A stretch of 64,000 nucleotides of DNA from Dolomedes plantarius (taxonomy: Eukaryota; Arthropoda; Arachnida; Araneae; Dolomedidae), in assembly GCA_907164885.2 (NCBI GenBank), contig OU015496.1, positions 139,447,034 through 139,511,033 on the forward strand. Direction: 5' to 3'. Shown in pieces: positions 1 through 16,054 of this stretch. Below the pieces are notes generated by a model, which was not told the DNA's origin, did no database searches, and saw only the letters and a list, made by a program, of their open reading frames with translations. Made by a program: the position numbers and the translations under genes. The stretch's first letter is position 1. Each line of letters begins with the position of its first letter.

Positions 1-141
1 GTGGCGCCACAGGCGCGCGTGATGTGCGTCTGCGCTGAAATTCTAATCATTTGCATATCTCACCTCCGCTAATGCATGTTGTAAATTTCATGTTATTTGC
101 ATGTTTCCTTCAGGGTGTTGCATTTACAGTGGCCAGCAGTG
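1..141. mobile_element. Tc1-like element, terminal fragment cut by window edge
   Basis: The end of a Tc1-like DNA transposon. Positions 114-141 read, on the opposite strand, as an inverted-repeat end beginning CACTGCTGGCCACTG and followed by a TA (142-143), the usual target duplication. The subterminal stretch around 43-61 (TCTAATCATTTGCATATCT) also occurs inside the left arm of the intact element at 16055-17468, inverted. The two elements therefore share subterminal sequence although their termini differ. The transposase would lie left of the window. Family assignment rests on the termini only. Confidence 0.65.
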
Positions 142-279
142 TATTTCATGAACCTGTCTTCCAGAGCATCAATGTGATGTTGGATAAAATTAGGTATAGA
201 ATTTGTGTGGGGCAGTGGCCAGAATTGCAGTATCATATGCGTACAGGGCTAGAGAAGTATGAGGGCTACCGGTGATATC

Positions 280-860
<581 letters not shown>

Positions 861-1377
861 TTTTCAGCTCTAAACTAGTTTTTATATCAAGAGGCAAGCA
901 ACCAGGATCAAGACCGCAAGAGGCTCAGTGGATACAATCCTGTAACGCTCCGTCATAACTAGTAGAAGCGACCTTTGAATTTGGCGAAGTTTACTATTCA
1001 TCCTCTCACTATTAGAGAACTAGGCTTGTACCCCATAAAGTGATATATTTTCTATGACTACGCTATATATTTCTTTCAAAAGCTCTTGTTTTATTCCCAG
1101 GTGTTTCTAAGAATCCTGATAAGTTTGTCCCACAACTATTACTCTTTCATCTTAGCTCGATCCTATTGGTTCAAAAGTCAAACTTCCTGTCTATAATAAT
1201 AGCAAGGCATTCAATATTTTGTTTGTAACCAATCCTTCCATTCTTCCGTTTTTTGAGTGGCTTGGGAATGATAAAAATGTGACTCTTCACGAACACCAAA
1301 TGTTTGCCACCTTTCGGCCAAAAAGGATAAAGATAAAAATGTGATAAGAGAAATCTAGTTCCTGAAGCAAAACACAT
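861..1377 (-). pseudogene. LINE reverse transcriptase thumb and C-terminal region, broken
   Basis: Minus-strand reading from 1377 gives PKPLKKRKNGRIGYKQNIE followed by LAIIIDRKFDF, matching the RT segment just after the catalytic palm (usually xYLGVxxDxKLxW). After frameshifts it continues as SLYGVQA near 1030 and then RMNSKLRQIQRSLLLVMTE near 960-1000, typical of the region 3' of the RT in jockey-like LINEs. This C-terminal part lies upstream, in minus-strand order, of the RT core at 421-860. The two pieces are therefore head to tail in the wrong order for one element: two copies, or one rearranged copy. Confidence 0.65.
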
Positions 1378-1428
1378 GAATGGAAATGATTATACGTATT
1401 CAAGATTAAAAAACTGTTATCACCACAC

Positions 1429-2058
1429 GTGGCAAACCTTGTTATCAATACAGGAATGTTATATAAACGGAATGCAAAACGTATTACATTATTTTTATTT
1501 GCAAATTTGAGTCTAACAATAACAAATTTTAATCATATGGAATCCTTTGCACGTTCCCTCTATCTTGTTGTATCAGAATTTCCCCCTAACTTTGATGTAG
1601 GAGAAAAGAATCTTGAAAAGTTACCAAAAAGTCTGAATTATGAACTTATTGATGGATCATTTCTAATAGTCCAACTTCATAGCACCTTTACAAATCAATT
1701 TTTCCCTGAACATATACAGTATATTCGGTTAAAAAACTCTTCAATTATAGCCTGCAAAGCTGCTATAAAATTTTTACATCATTACCCTGTTAACGAAGGG
1801 AACGGTATGATACCCAGGATGGAGAGGAACATGCAAAGGATTTTAATCCAAATCTTGGCAAAGAAACGGTGGCGACTTCTTTCAAACGTGTTTAAAGTTC
1901 GAATTTTGTTCTTTAGGTGCATGCAACGATATTATTCTCCGCACAACCGCGGTTATGAGGAAGCTAGACAGAGCTTTGAAACAGTGGCAGCTCGTTCATC
2001 TCATACAGCATTCCCACGGAATTCTATTAACGATACGGTAAGTGCATTGTTCAGTTAA
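1429..2058 (+). CDS. 209-codon ORF of unknown status, overlaps proposed exon
   Basis: Open from 1390 to 2058 in one frame, long for DNA this AT-rich. The only start in this frame near the beginning is GTG at 1429; the first ATGs are further in (about 1456 and 1537). I recognise no domain, signal peptide or membrane segment. Its last 40 codons overlap the proposed exon 1917-2037 in a different frame, and its frame ends at the same GTAAGT donor in phase 0; joining to 5586 would then stop after one codon. It may be a second reading of real exon sequence, a decayed transposon ORF, or chance. I favour the shorter exon model. Confidence 0.2.
   Translation: MANLVINTGMLYKRNAKRITLFLFANLSLTITNFNHMESFARSLYLVVSEFPPNFDVGEKNLEKLPKSLNYELIDGSFLIVQLHSTFTNQFFPEHIQYIRLKNSSIIACKAAIKFLHHYPVNEGNGMIPRMERNMQRILIQILAKKRWRLLSNVFKVRILFFRCMQRYYSPHNRGYEEARQSFETVAARSSHTAFPRNSINDTVSALFS
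1917..2037 (+). CDS. Proposed penultimate exon of an unrecognised host gene
   Basis: A 121-nt segment bounded by a pyrimidine-rich acceptor (TTTTGTTCTTTAG, ending 1916) and a strong donor (GTAAGT at 2038). It is clearly more GC-rich than its flanks. Entered after two bases of a split codon it reads ACNDIILRTTAVM then RKLDRALKQWQLVHLIQ and HSHGILLTI, ending two bases into a codon. That phase joins exactly to the open frame of the exon at 5586. The peptide looks like an amphipathic helical segment. I do not recognise the protein. The upstream exon would have to end one base into a codon; I did not find it in the first 1.9 kb. Confidence 0.45.
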
Positions 2059-3260
2059 AAAAAATTGAAATGTAAATTTATCTTGCATCTTGATATTAAT
2101 ACACCGCAAAGAGGACATGAACACATAAAAACGTCAGAGAGGCATAGTTAACTCACACACACCTTTGTAATGTTTGGAAGGGAACATGGACTGAATTGGG
2201 AATGAGCTATAACATAATAACTGACTCTTTACTCTCTTGACTTAATTGTTTAACTTGTTTTTTTCTCTCAATTTGAGCAAAATAATAACAAGTATACGGA
2301 TTAAATGTGCTTTCATTAAGCTTATCCCTTCAATAATTTCCCTTATATATTATAAACTTATTTGAAAACCCTGAAATTGGCAAGTAATGTAAAAATTCCT
2401 GTATGTGAAAAAAAAATTAAGTATGTCGTAAAATATATGGGAAAACTTGAAAAATATGAAGACTGAAAATACTGGTAGGTCTACAAGTGCTACTGAGTAG
2501 ATTCCTATGCCATCCTAGTTTATAGCTTTTACATCAGGAGCAAGGGGAGCATGGGGAGGGAGGGAAAAAGAGGGAAGATTAATTTTTTCTCCATGAATTC
2601 AGTTTTCTCCATGTTAAGAGCATTAAATTGAGATACAGGATATTTCCTGGTAACCTAAGATAGTTATGAACTTAATCGCTTAACCTTTACGTTATTGAAC
2701 AATTGTAAGAACGTTTTTAAAAGAAATGTGTAATCAAATTCTCCCCCTCTAACATCAATGGAACTGTTAGGACAAAATCTATTCTTCGGTTCTCTTATTG
2801 TTGTTACTTTGTATTTTTTTCCGGTGACAATTTAAGAGGATAAAAAAATGTCTAACTTAAATTCCTCTCTAATTTTTACTTTCTTAAGCTGAAATATTCC
2901 TTTCTATAATTTTTTTGTTTGTTATCCTGTTGATTTAGTGTATTCTAACACGAAAGGGGCGAAAAGAGACGAAACTATGATAGATGGTTTCATTAGTATA
3001 TGAACACCTTTTTGTATTTTTGTCGTAATTGTTTTGGTGAAGTTTTTTAAAAAAATTCTTTTAATTTTCTGTGTATGTGTTATAAAGAATGGGTCTGTCC
3101 GATATACAGATGACTTGCGGAAGAAATTGTAGTGACAAAAATTTAAGCTGAATATTCATCGAAATCGAAACACTGCAGGTAACAGAGGAGAGAAAAGAAT
3201 TTTTGGAAACTCAGCCTGTGATGATTGACAGTGGGGCAAAGAACTCATTGTTGCTTCTAA

Positions 3261-3995
3261 TCTATATATATATATATAAAATAGTTCCGTGACTGACTGA
3301 CTGACATATAACGTACAAACCAAAACGCTAGACCTAACCGGTTGAAAATTTGCATTGCGGTTCTTCTTATAGTGTAGGGGTGCACTAAGAAAGATTTTTG
3401 AAAAATTCTTCTTAGATTTTTTTAAATCAAATTTTTAAGCTGTTTTTGTAACTTTTTATAAGTTTGCATTTAAAATAATAATCTGAGGGTTATAAAATTT
3501 ATATCACGAGAAATATCCTAAAAATTCCTTTAAAATGAAATGTTTTTCGAATCTTTACCTCCATTTTCTGATTTTTGGTGAATTTTTAGAGATTAATTTT
3601 TAGAATTTAATTTATTAAATGCTGATCACGATCATTTTTTTCTTTTTGTCATACTTTAAATTAATTTTGCGTCACGTGCATAACAACGAAATAAATTGAC
3701 AAAAAAAAAAAGTAAGATACGGTAAAAGATAAAATTTAACCACTAAAGTAATTGAGATGGAAGTTTTTTGAGAATTTAATTCAAATTAGTAAGTTTTATG
3801 GATATTAAACATACAAATTAATTGCATACATTGACCTTTGTATTTAATTTGAATATTTTCTTCTACATTATTTTGTCTATAAAAATATCCGTTATGACTT
3901 TTTTATAAATATATTTTTTTTGGTTTTTTTGGCATTAATTGACCGTTGCATTTAATTTGAATGTACTCCGTAGCGAAGCACGGGTATTCAGCTAG
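3261..3995 (+). mobile_element. Non-autonomous Helitron (735 bp)
   Basis: Starts TCTATATATATATATATA directly after an A and ends GGGTATTCAGCTAG before a T, the A|TC...CTAG|T arrangement of Helitrons. About 11 bases before the 3' end is a short hairpin, CCGTAGCGAAGCACGG (roughly 3969-3984), the usual Helitron terminator. The 5' part carries a GACTGACTGACTGACAT stretch typical of arthropod Helitron-N elements. There is no Rep/helicase ORF, so it would need proteins from elsewhere. A diverged second copy lies at 57750-58533 on the other strand. Confidence 0.8.
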
Positions 3996-4299
3996 TTTAA
4001 TGTAAAGGAAAAAATGACTCTTGATTGTATTTCTTAGAATGCATTCTACACCTATATTTCATCTAACCGGGGCTATCGGAGAATTTTGTTTTTCTTTAAA
4101 GCAATATCATTTATATAATATTAAAATTCATGTGCAATTCAGGCTGTGCTCTGATAAAGTTCGCCATATTTTTTAAAATTTTCTCCTTTTTGTCAGTAAG
4201 TTTTATTGAAAATGTATCTGCTCGCAGCCAGCAATAAAATATATCATTAGGAAACAGCTTGATTTGATTTTAGCCTTTTGGTCATAAAAAACTGGGAGC

Positions 4300-5000
4300 T
4301 CGAAAGACGACGCTGTTCCTGCGCAAAAAATTCCTACCGGGCTCTAAGTTCTTATTCCGAGCCTTTAAAATGATGTGCTGACATGTATCGCACGGCACAT
4401 GGGTGCTTTATTATCTTGGACACGGATTACGGAATAACGCCCGCACCATAGGATGCACGTGATCCACCAGTATGGTTTCCCAGACTTCCGAGTCACGGGA
4501 TACTGAAGACCAATTAAAGGTATTAGGGAATGTTTTGAGATTGCACCCCACAAGAATCAAGAGCTATGCTGTGCTTGAAAGTCGGTACCCAAGCAGTCCG
4601 GGCAGAATGGGTTTTCTCCAAAGATATACTATAATCATGGTAGGAAGCAATCTGAAGCTCGTTTCATTCGGCAAAATGCCTGAAGGAAAATGATTTTAAC
4701 TACAAATTTTATGTTCGGGGCAACGTTTTCTTTCAATGGTGTTAATGATGAGTGACTTCCAACTTGCAGCATGACCATAAATACCGGCTGTAAGCAGTTC
4801 CTGACGAACTGTCACTTTTGGAAAAGGATTATCATGATTTGCCTTCACTCTTTCTGTTATTTTCAGATTTGTAATATCTGGTTTTCGTCATGTAATCCGC
4901 ATGGAGTTCCACCTTTCATTGTTGGCATCTTAGCGTGACGCCCCCACTTTTTGTGTTTAGAGGCAACGCTTTGTTTATTTCTGTACCGTGTCAGAATCAT
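4300..5000 (-). pseudogene. Decayed Tc1-like transposase
   Basis: Minus-strand fragments resemble a Tc1 transposase once frames are switched. TVRQELLTAGIYGH is seen near 4780-4820 (cf. TVRRELHKAGIYGR of the DNA-binding region), then WGAISKHSLIPL near 4530-4550, then ILVDHVHPMVRALF near 4430-4470 in another frame, and VQDNKAPMCRA near 4390-4420, the site of the second catalytic D. Many indels; I could not find inverted repeats, so the limits are approximate. It lies inside the proposed intron. Confidence 0.55.
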
Positions 5001-5585
5001 CTATGCCTCGCGATACGTGGACAATTTCTGAAGTTTTATTTTAATATGCACCCCGTAAACCTCTCGCTACTTATACTTTTATGCAAGTCACCCAGAGCGA
5101 CATTTTGCACGCTGATACTACATCAGCTAATTCTACATCGACTATGTTTCTACTACGTGGTAGCTGATACTCGAGTTTCACTGTGATTTATGCTACCGCT
5201 AGCAGTTGATCTTGTCGTCCGTCGTGATTTAAAAACTCTGTTGGGAATTTTCCTTTTTAAAGCAGTCTGCCTTTATTTTGATTGCCTTGTATATGCGAAG
5301 CAAATATACACGAAAAAACTAATACGATTTAATTAGTCTCTTATTTGTTGTTGATAATTATGATAATCACAGAATAGCTCTAAATTTGTATGAAATTTAC
5401 CTTTTATCGGCATTTTATTTCGCTGGAAGGAATGATATTTTATTTATTCACCTGTAAAAATGAACGCTTTTCGGCGAAACTGCAAGAGCTAACCCAAATA
5501 TGTTACTTGAGTTGTACCATATTAATTAACGCATATTTTCTTAAATTCAATCGTTAATAATGACTGTATGTTCTTTCTCACACAG

Positions 5586-5670
5586 ATCTGAAAATCCTCT
5601 TGAAAAGAAGGGAGTTGAATTGCTACTACAGGAAAGTTGTGCGTACTCACAGAAATCAGCAGCTTCTTGA
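5586..5670 (+). CDS. Proposed terminal coding exon of the unrecognised host gene
   Basis: Acceptor TTCTTTCTCACACAG ends at 5585. The first base completes a split codon from the exon ending 2037 (CG+A, Arg), after which the frame reads SENPLEKKGVELLLQ then ESCAYSQKSAAS and a TGA at 5668-5670. Of the possible frame pairings only this one gives a sensible join: frame 0 has an internal stop in the first exon and phase 0 meets TGA at once. One other frame of this exon is also open but has no matching upstream phase. Protein identity unknown. Confidence 0.45.
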
Positions 5671-6004
5671 GAAGTGTGTCTGGTGACTTATGGCTTCAAT
5701 GCTTCTTTATTCGATTTCGGAGGCACTTGTCATGAGACATTCGGCTATGTGTTCACGATTTATGGCATCAATCATATTTTGAGTAACTTGGAGTTACTTA
5801 AGGTCATCTTAAGTTATATCCATTTGTATTTTCATTTTGTGGTTTCGAACGGAACGAAGTTCACGTTCGATGTGATGATTTAGTTCTGATAATGATTAAT
5901 AATATAATTGGATCCTTCTCGAAAATCCCTACCTTGTCGATGGTGAGGAGGCTTTGAACTAAATGGGATTGAGTGATAGTGAGCTGCTAACGAAATTTCT
6001 AGTC
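5671..6004 (+). other. Possible 3' UTR of the unrecognised gene
   Basis: Follows the proposed stop codon. Nothing definite is visible; no convincing AATAAA plus downstream GT-rich site was identified before the tandem array. Confidence 0.25.
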
Positions 6005-6560
6005 TTCAGTTAACCAGACGAGGTCTCAGATTCAGTCGACTATGTGCCCTACTTCCTTTGTAAGTATATACTATTTTAATAATTCCTTTCCTAAAACCTT
6101 TATATTTATAATATTACAGGTTATTTTGTTAAGAGTGAAAAGAAATTACAATTTTTCGTTAAACACTTAGATTTTCTAAAGGTTTTTTAAGCTTATAATT
6201 AAACATACGAGGTCTCTGATTCAGTTGACTGTGCGCACAACTGTCTTTGTAAGTAAATACCCCTTTAATAATTCCTTTCATAAAACATTTATATTTAAAA
6301 TATTACAGGTTGCTTGTTAAGAATGAAAAAGATACTTTTTTTGTTAAAAACTTAGATTTTTCTAAAGCTTTTTTAAGCTTATAATTAAACAGACGAGGTC
6401 TCAGATTCAGTTGACTGTGCGCACAACTTCATTTGTAAGTAAATAACACTTTGATAATACCTTTCATAAAACCTTCCTATTTATAATATTACAGGTTGTT
6501 TTGTTAAAAAAATTTTTTTGTTAAACACTTAGATTTTTAAAAGTTTTTTTTAACTATAAT
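6005..6560 (+). repeat. Three tandem ~187-bp units, each with a 42-nt splice-bounded cassette
   Basis: Three diverged tandem copies (period 189 then 186 bp). Each contains a 42-nt block starting ACGAGGTCT at 6018-6059, 6207-6248 and 6393-6434, always followed immediately by GTAAGTA. Units 1 and 3 have AG directly before the block; unit 2 has AT. About 70 bases after each donor is a second acceptor-like ATTACAGGTT. Two of three frames are open in all three blocks. This could be a triplicated microexon, or a repeat that merely contains splice-like words. Confidence 0.8.
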
Positions 6561-7781
6561 TTGAAATTTAGAATTACTGGGCTCAATGAGATCAATGGAT
6601 TAAATGTTAGTATCGAGCAAGTTGAATGCTGAGGATTGTAACTGATGTAAAAAGGATTTTACAATTATAATATAATTTACATGTATATAAATATTTTTAT
6701 TACTCTTGAGTAAATATTTTAAGTTTTATTCTGAGCAGACAGAGGAAAAGTTTGTCTAGTCAGCTGACAGTTATTTAGAAACTAAATAATTTACATCTTG
6801 TTTCCATCAGATGTTTTACTTAACATGTACAAAGGGACCTATTTCTGACAGAATGCTCTGTTTTTGAGAGTTAAGCTATCCATATGTTTTGCTATATGAG
6901 TAGGATTGCTTTAATTAGCTGAATTTTTTCATAATCCCCTTGTATCACTGGCATTTCGTCTGGCACATAAATTTATTTGGGTATGGGTGAAATATTGGAG
7001 TTCTTATTGGAAAAGTTCAGCAAATTTTGCTTCAAAATGAGCCTCCATTACTTTAATCAACAAACAAAATGTATTTTCTATGACTGTAAAATTACTTTAC
7101 CCGAATTCTTTTTAAAATAATGACATATTTTATTTATCTTTAAGAGAAGTAATTGAAGTTGTTACGACTAGCTTAAAATTTTGCCCTCGACTACTCTTAA
7201 CATGCAGTTACGGGATTAGCAAATTAATTTGAAAGTAGGCTTAGTAAGCTGATTCCACTAAGTACATATGCTTATGGCAGAAAATTGATAGCCTACGTTA
7301 TGTCGGAAATAACATTGTGTCTGAGGCCTTTCTGGAGCGTTTCAACCCGTTTTAAATTAGGATGTGTAATTGTTGTTTTGGATTTAAACTGATAGTGTAT
7401 ATTGTTATAACCAGTATCTATTGCTTCAGATTCAGCCAACATTTTACAAAGTCTTAACCTCGGTATCAGTCTTATAAAATATAAAATGATATATCTTGAG
7501 AGCATTCTATTCACAGTATCCTATGTCAAATATGATTTTATCAATGGTTATCCAAATCGAGAGTTTACTACCATGATTAATATTATCATTAGTAAAATAG
7601 AATTTCATATTTCTAGAAAATATATAGGCCTATAAAAATTAAAGAAATTTTTAATTTTTATGCTCTTATGTTATTAACTATCTATCTTTTTATGCTGCCT
7701 CATTTTCATGCATTAAGTTAATTCCAATAATAATTTCGTAATTTCTTTTTAAATGGTAAATTCATTTTAGATGGATGGTCC

Positions 7782-7783
<2 letters not shown>
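6561..7783. other. No gene seen
   Basis: AT-rich sequence with scattered short ORFs only. I see no domain, inverted repeat or tandem structure. Confidence 0.5.

Positions 7784-7849
<66 letters not shown>
7784..7849. repeat. (TA)n microsatellite
   Basis: Uninterrupted AT dinucleotide run of about 66 bp. Confidence 0.95.
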
Positions 7850-7852
<3 letters not shown>

Positions 7853-8860
7853 CACTTTTTCTTTACCTAACATTATGATTTTCTATAATACTGGAATAAG
7901 CTACTTAATAAATTTGTTTATTTAAATTTAAATTTTTATTTTATTTTCTAGGGAGTCAAATCATAGGAGATCACATGACATCTGTTTTTAAACAAGATTT
8001 GCCTGTAAGAGGAGATGACTGACAAAATAAGAAGTGATTTCACACGTCTAATGTTGCCACAAAAAGAAGAAAAGCACTGTACCCTATTCAGACGAGGAAT
8101 AGGATTTATTTTCCTCAAACACCGTTTCTTTGCCAAGATCCGTCATGTCCAATAGGACACATACCTTGTTATTCTAAATAGGAATTCCTTGCTGTTGTTT
8201 CTCTCTTGGTGGCTATTTTTCCCCAAAGGCATTTGAATGGTGTTTATACTTTGAACTCCCAGTCATTTGAGTTGTTCTCGAATAACTGGGAATATATAAT
8301 TATGAGGTGGCACTGTAACATGAATCTTTAGAGTATTCAAATTTTAATGCTTTTGGCGAAAATGAGTCACCAACGGGGAAACAATGCAAAGAATGTCCTA
8401 TTATGAAATAGTTGTTTTAATTTGTTATTATAGTTTATGCAATAAGAATCAAAGTTATGTTACCCAACACATGAATTTGATCAGAAATAAATAGAAATCT
8501 AAACTATCTGTGAATTCTCTCATATTTTTAAAGTAAACAATGGTAACATGGAGGTATTTTTTCTTGAAAATTATACATGAAAGCGTTCCAAATAGTAGAG
8601 ATTTTGTTCTTATAATGGCCAGAAAGAAATTGCATCTTCTCTAAAAAAGAAAAAAATATTTAAGTTCCAATGGAATTCAGAAAAAAAATAAAAGTTGAAT
8701 CCGAGAATTTATATATTTAGTGTAAAATGATAGTGCTTTATCTTGAAGCAACTAAAATAAATAATGTACAGCTTAAAAATTCATTAATACATATAAAAAT
8801 ACAAGATTGTACTATTTTAAATATTTATGCATAGTTTTATATAATTTCTCTTGAGAAATA
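7850..8860. other. No gene established; one exon-like segment
   Basis: At 7952-8004 (plus) a 53-nt segment is bounded by TTATTTTATTTTCTAG and GTAAGA and has one open frame, SQIIGDHMTSVFKQDLP. It has no identified partner exon, so it is noted only. The rest is AT-rich with nothing recognisable. Confidence 0.3.
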
Positions 8861-10129
8861 CAGATTTTTAATGGTTTTCGATGGAAACACCAAGGAATAA
8901 CACGAAATAATTTATTAGTATGGAATAGGAACGTTTTTGGCATGTAATACAGCCTGAATTCGCATAGGAGCAGATTTGTACAAGACATGAATAGTGGTTA
9001 AGGGAGTATTATAACACTCGTCATGGGGAAATTGTGAAAGTTAATGTAGAGTTAGTGTTGGTGGATATCGATACTTTACGCTATTCTCTAAAACAAACCA
9101 CAGTATTTCGATGATATTAAAGTCGGGGGACTGTGGGGGTTAGGTAACATGTTTGCTTCTGTTTTCATGTTCTTCATTTCACAATATGACAAGACTGGCT
9201 GTATGGCCAGAAGCTTTATCATCCTGGAAAACACCCTCTCCAACGGGAATCAATGTTTGCATCATAGGATGAACCTGGTTGGCAAAAAATTCGACATAGT
9301 CCTTTCCAGTATATCTCACATTTAGGGTTACAATGCAACTTGCTTAAAACCATGAGATAGCAGCCCAAACCATGTCAGATCCGTCTCCATGATTGATAGT
9401 TTGCATGAGACAATCAGGATCATACATTTGTTTGGTTGCTTTCCAGTAGTACGCACGTCCTTTTGTAGGGAACAACGGAACCGATGATTATTTTGACCAC
9501 ACGACATTCTTTCACATATCACTTGACCAGGGTTTGTGCTCGTGGCACCATCGTGGACGACGTTTTGCATTCACATCTTATACAAGTGGCTTGGGAATTG
9601 TTACTCATCCGTAAAAGTTTTGTTTGTGACAGTCCCTCCTACCCATAACGGCTGATACGGGAGCCTGTAGATGCAAATCGAGCTTTATGGTCAATTTTGT
9701 TGCAGTTGTTTTATTTTTACAAGTCACAATCAACTTCAATACCCGTCGGTCTCTTTCATACAGCTCTCCATTTCTTCCACTATTCTGTTTCTACGATTTT
9801 TTCCGTGCATTCTGTATGCTGTCATGACAGTCGACGTCATAGCTCTAGAAACACCCAAAACCCAGATGGTTGCAGCAAGAGATATTCCCATTTGACGAGC
9901 TCAAACAATTTTCCCTCTCTGCAAGGTCTGCAAGGTTTAACATCCCATGTTATCCCCCCAAAAACCCCGATGCCCATATCTTCATTACTGTTACCTGGTG
10001 GTAGGATAATATATAAACTATATTCTGTAGAAAATACCGGGGGCCATACTTGTATTATAAGGAATGCAAAAAGCCCTTTTTCTGAACACCACTAATATTT
10101 ATAGGTGTTTCCCTTATTTTGATAACCAC

Positions 10130-10132
<3 letters not shown>
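8861..10132 (-). mobile_element. Tc1-like element, family A, decayed copy (1272 bp)
   Basis: Inverted copy of the element at 14729-15998 and almost the same length. The right end ATAACCACCTG (ending 10132) is followed by a TA tract. The left end (CAG at 8861, then GATGGAAACACCAAGG at 8880-8895) is eroded. The transposase runs on the minus strand, with many frameshifts; the segment at 9328-9570 has a near-identical counterpart at 15290-15532. Not capable of encoding an active enzyme. The pair forms a 1.27-kb inverted repeat around a 4.6-kb spacer. Confidence 0.8.
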
Positions 10133-10177
<45 letters not shown>

Positions 10178-10211
10178 TTTATATATATATATATGTATAT
10201 ATGTATATATA
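10133..10211. repeat. (TA)n tract between two transposons
   Basis: TA-rich tract with short interruptions (TAATTTTA, TGTATATATG). It fills the entire gap between the elements ending at 10132 and beginning at 10212. Confidence 0.9.
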
Positions 10212-14605
<4,394 letters not shown>

Positions 14606-14635
<30 letters not shown>

Positions 14636-14656
14636 ACATATATATATGATATAACA

Positions 14657-14718
<62 letters not shown>

Positions 14719-14728
14719 ATAATATATA
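14606..14728. repeat. (TA)n tract
   Basis: TA-rich tract with short interruptions, ending exactly at the left end of the next transposon. Confidence 0.9.
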
Positions 14729-15994
14729 CAGGTGGTTATCAAAATAATGGAAACACCTATAAATATTAGTGGTGTTCAGGAATGTGTTTCGTATTCCTTA
14801 AAATACAAGTATGGACCCCGATATTTTCTGTAGAATATAGTATATATATTATTCTACCGCCAGGTAGCAGTAATGAAACTATGAACATCGTGGTTTTGGG
14901 GGAATAACATAAGTTGCTAAACCTTGCAGACCTTGCAAAGAGGGTAAATTGTTGGAGCGCGTCAAATGGAATATCTCTTGCGGTAATCACCTGGGTTCGG
15001 GATGTTTCTAGAGCTATCGCATCGAATGTCATAACAGCATACATAATGCAAGGATAAACATCGTCTGCGATACAGAATAGTGGAACAAAAGGAGAGCTGA
15101 GTGAAAGAGACAGACGAGTATTGAAGCGGATAAGGACTTGTAAAAATAAAACAACTGCAACTTAATTGACCATAGAGCTCGATCTGCATCTACAGGCTCC
15201 TGTATCAGCCATTATAGGTAGGAGGGAACTTCACAAACAAAACATTTACTGATGAGTAACAATTCCCAAGCCATTTGTAACAGATGTGAATGCAAAACGT
15301 CATCCACGATAGTGCCACGAGCACAAATCCTGGTCAAGTGATATGTGAATTAATGTCGTGTGGTCAGAATAGTCATCGGTCCCGTTGTTCCCCACAAGAG
15401 GACGTGCGCACTACTGGAAAACAACCAAACAAATATATGATCCTAATTGTCTCGTGCAAACTATCAATCATAGAGACGGATATGACATGGTTTGGGTTGA
15501 TATATCATGGTTTTAAGCAAGTCGCATTGTAGCCCTTAAAAGGAAGATACACTGGGAAAGACAATGTCGAACTTTTTGCCAACCAGGTTCATCCTATAAT
15601 GCAACCATTGTTTCCCGTTGGAGAGGGTGTTTCCCAGGATGACAAAAGCTCTTGTCCATGTAGCCAGACCTGTCATATTGTTGCTTGAGGAACATGAAAA
15701 CAGAGGCAAACATGTTACCTAACCCCCACAGTCCCCCGACTTTAATATCATTGAAACACTGTAATTTGTTTTAGAGAATAGATCCAAGTATCGATATCCA
15801 CCAACACCAACTCTTCATTAACTTTCACGATTTCTGCATGAGGGGTGGTATAATACTCTCGCAACCACTATTCATGTCTTGTACAAATCTGTTCCTATGC
15901 GAATTCATGCTGTACTACATGCCAAAAACGTTCCACCTCATACTAATAAAGTATTTCATGTTATTCCTTGGTGTTTCCATTATTGTGATAACCA

Positions 15995-15998
<4 letters not shown>
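14729..15998 (+). mobile_element. Tc1-like element, family A (1270 bp)
   Basis: Left end CAGGTGGTTATCAAAATA at 14729 and right end complementary (TATTGTGATAACCACCTA, ending 15998), flanked by TA. Inverted repeats run about 30 bp with few mismatches. The transposase on the plus strand is decayed. Its inverted sister is at 8861-10132. Confidence 0.88.
14940..15935 (+). pseudogene. Tc1-like transposase, family A, decayed
   Basis: Recognisable pieces in shifting frames: KRRAE and a decayed arginine-rich stretch near 15100-15130, then KNKTTA, LHLQAPVSAII and RRELHKQNI (DNA-binding domain) to 15250; HGLG/YIMVLSK near 15490-15520 (the GGSVMVWG region); FLPTRFI (cf. FLANQVHP) near 15575; HVARPVILLLEEHENRGKH near 15657; SPDFNIIETL near 15735 (third catalytic E); and finally EGWYNTLATTIHVLYKS and MRIHAVLHAKNVP to 15930. 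Several stops and frameshifts; inactive. Approximate limits. Confidence 0.75.

Positions 15999-16054
<56 letters not shown>
15999..16054. repeat. (TA)n tract between two transposons
   Basis: TA tract separating two Tc1-like elements; only one CA interruption near the right end. Confidence 0.95.

Larger units (their letters stand above)
2038..5585 (+). other. Proposed intron between the two exons of the unrecognised gene
   Basis: Starts GTAAGT and ends TTCTTTCTCACACAG. It holds a Helitron (3261-3995) and a decayed Tc1 copy (about 4300-5000). The remainder (2059-3260 and 5000-5570) is AT-rich, with no motif or ORF I can support. Confidence 0.4.

Noticed and set aside
7952..8004. Exon-like segment with acceptor TTTTCTAG and donor GTAAGA
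   Set aside because: Only 53 nt, no partner exon or recognised protein; mentioned under the surrounding region only.
7948..8136. Shared GGCAAAGAAACG word between about 1860 and 8120 (inverted)
   Set aside because: Only about a dozen bases; no extended similarity, so chance.
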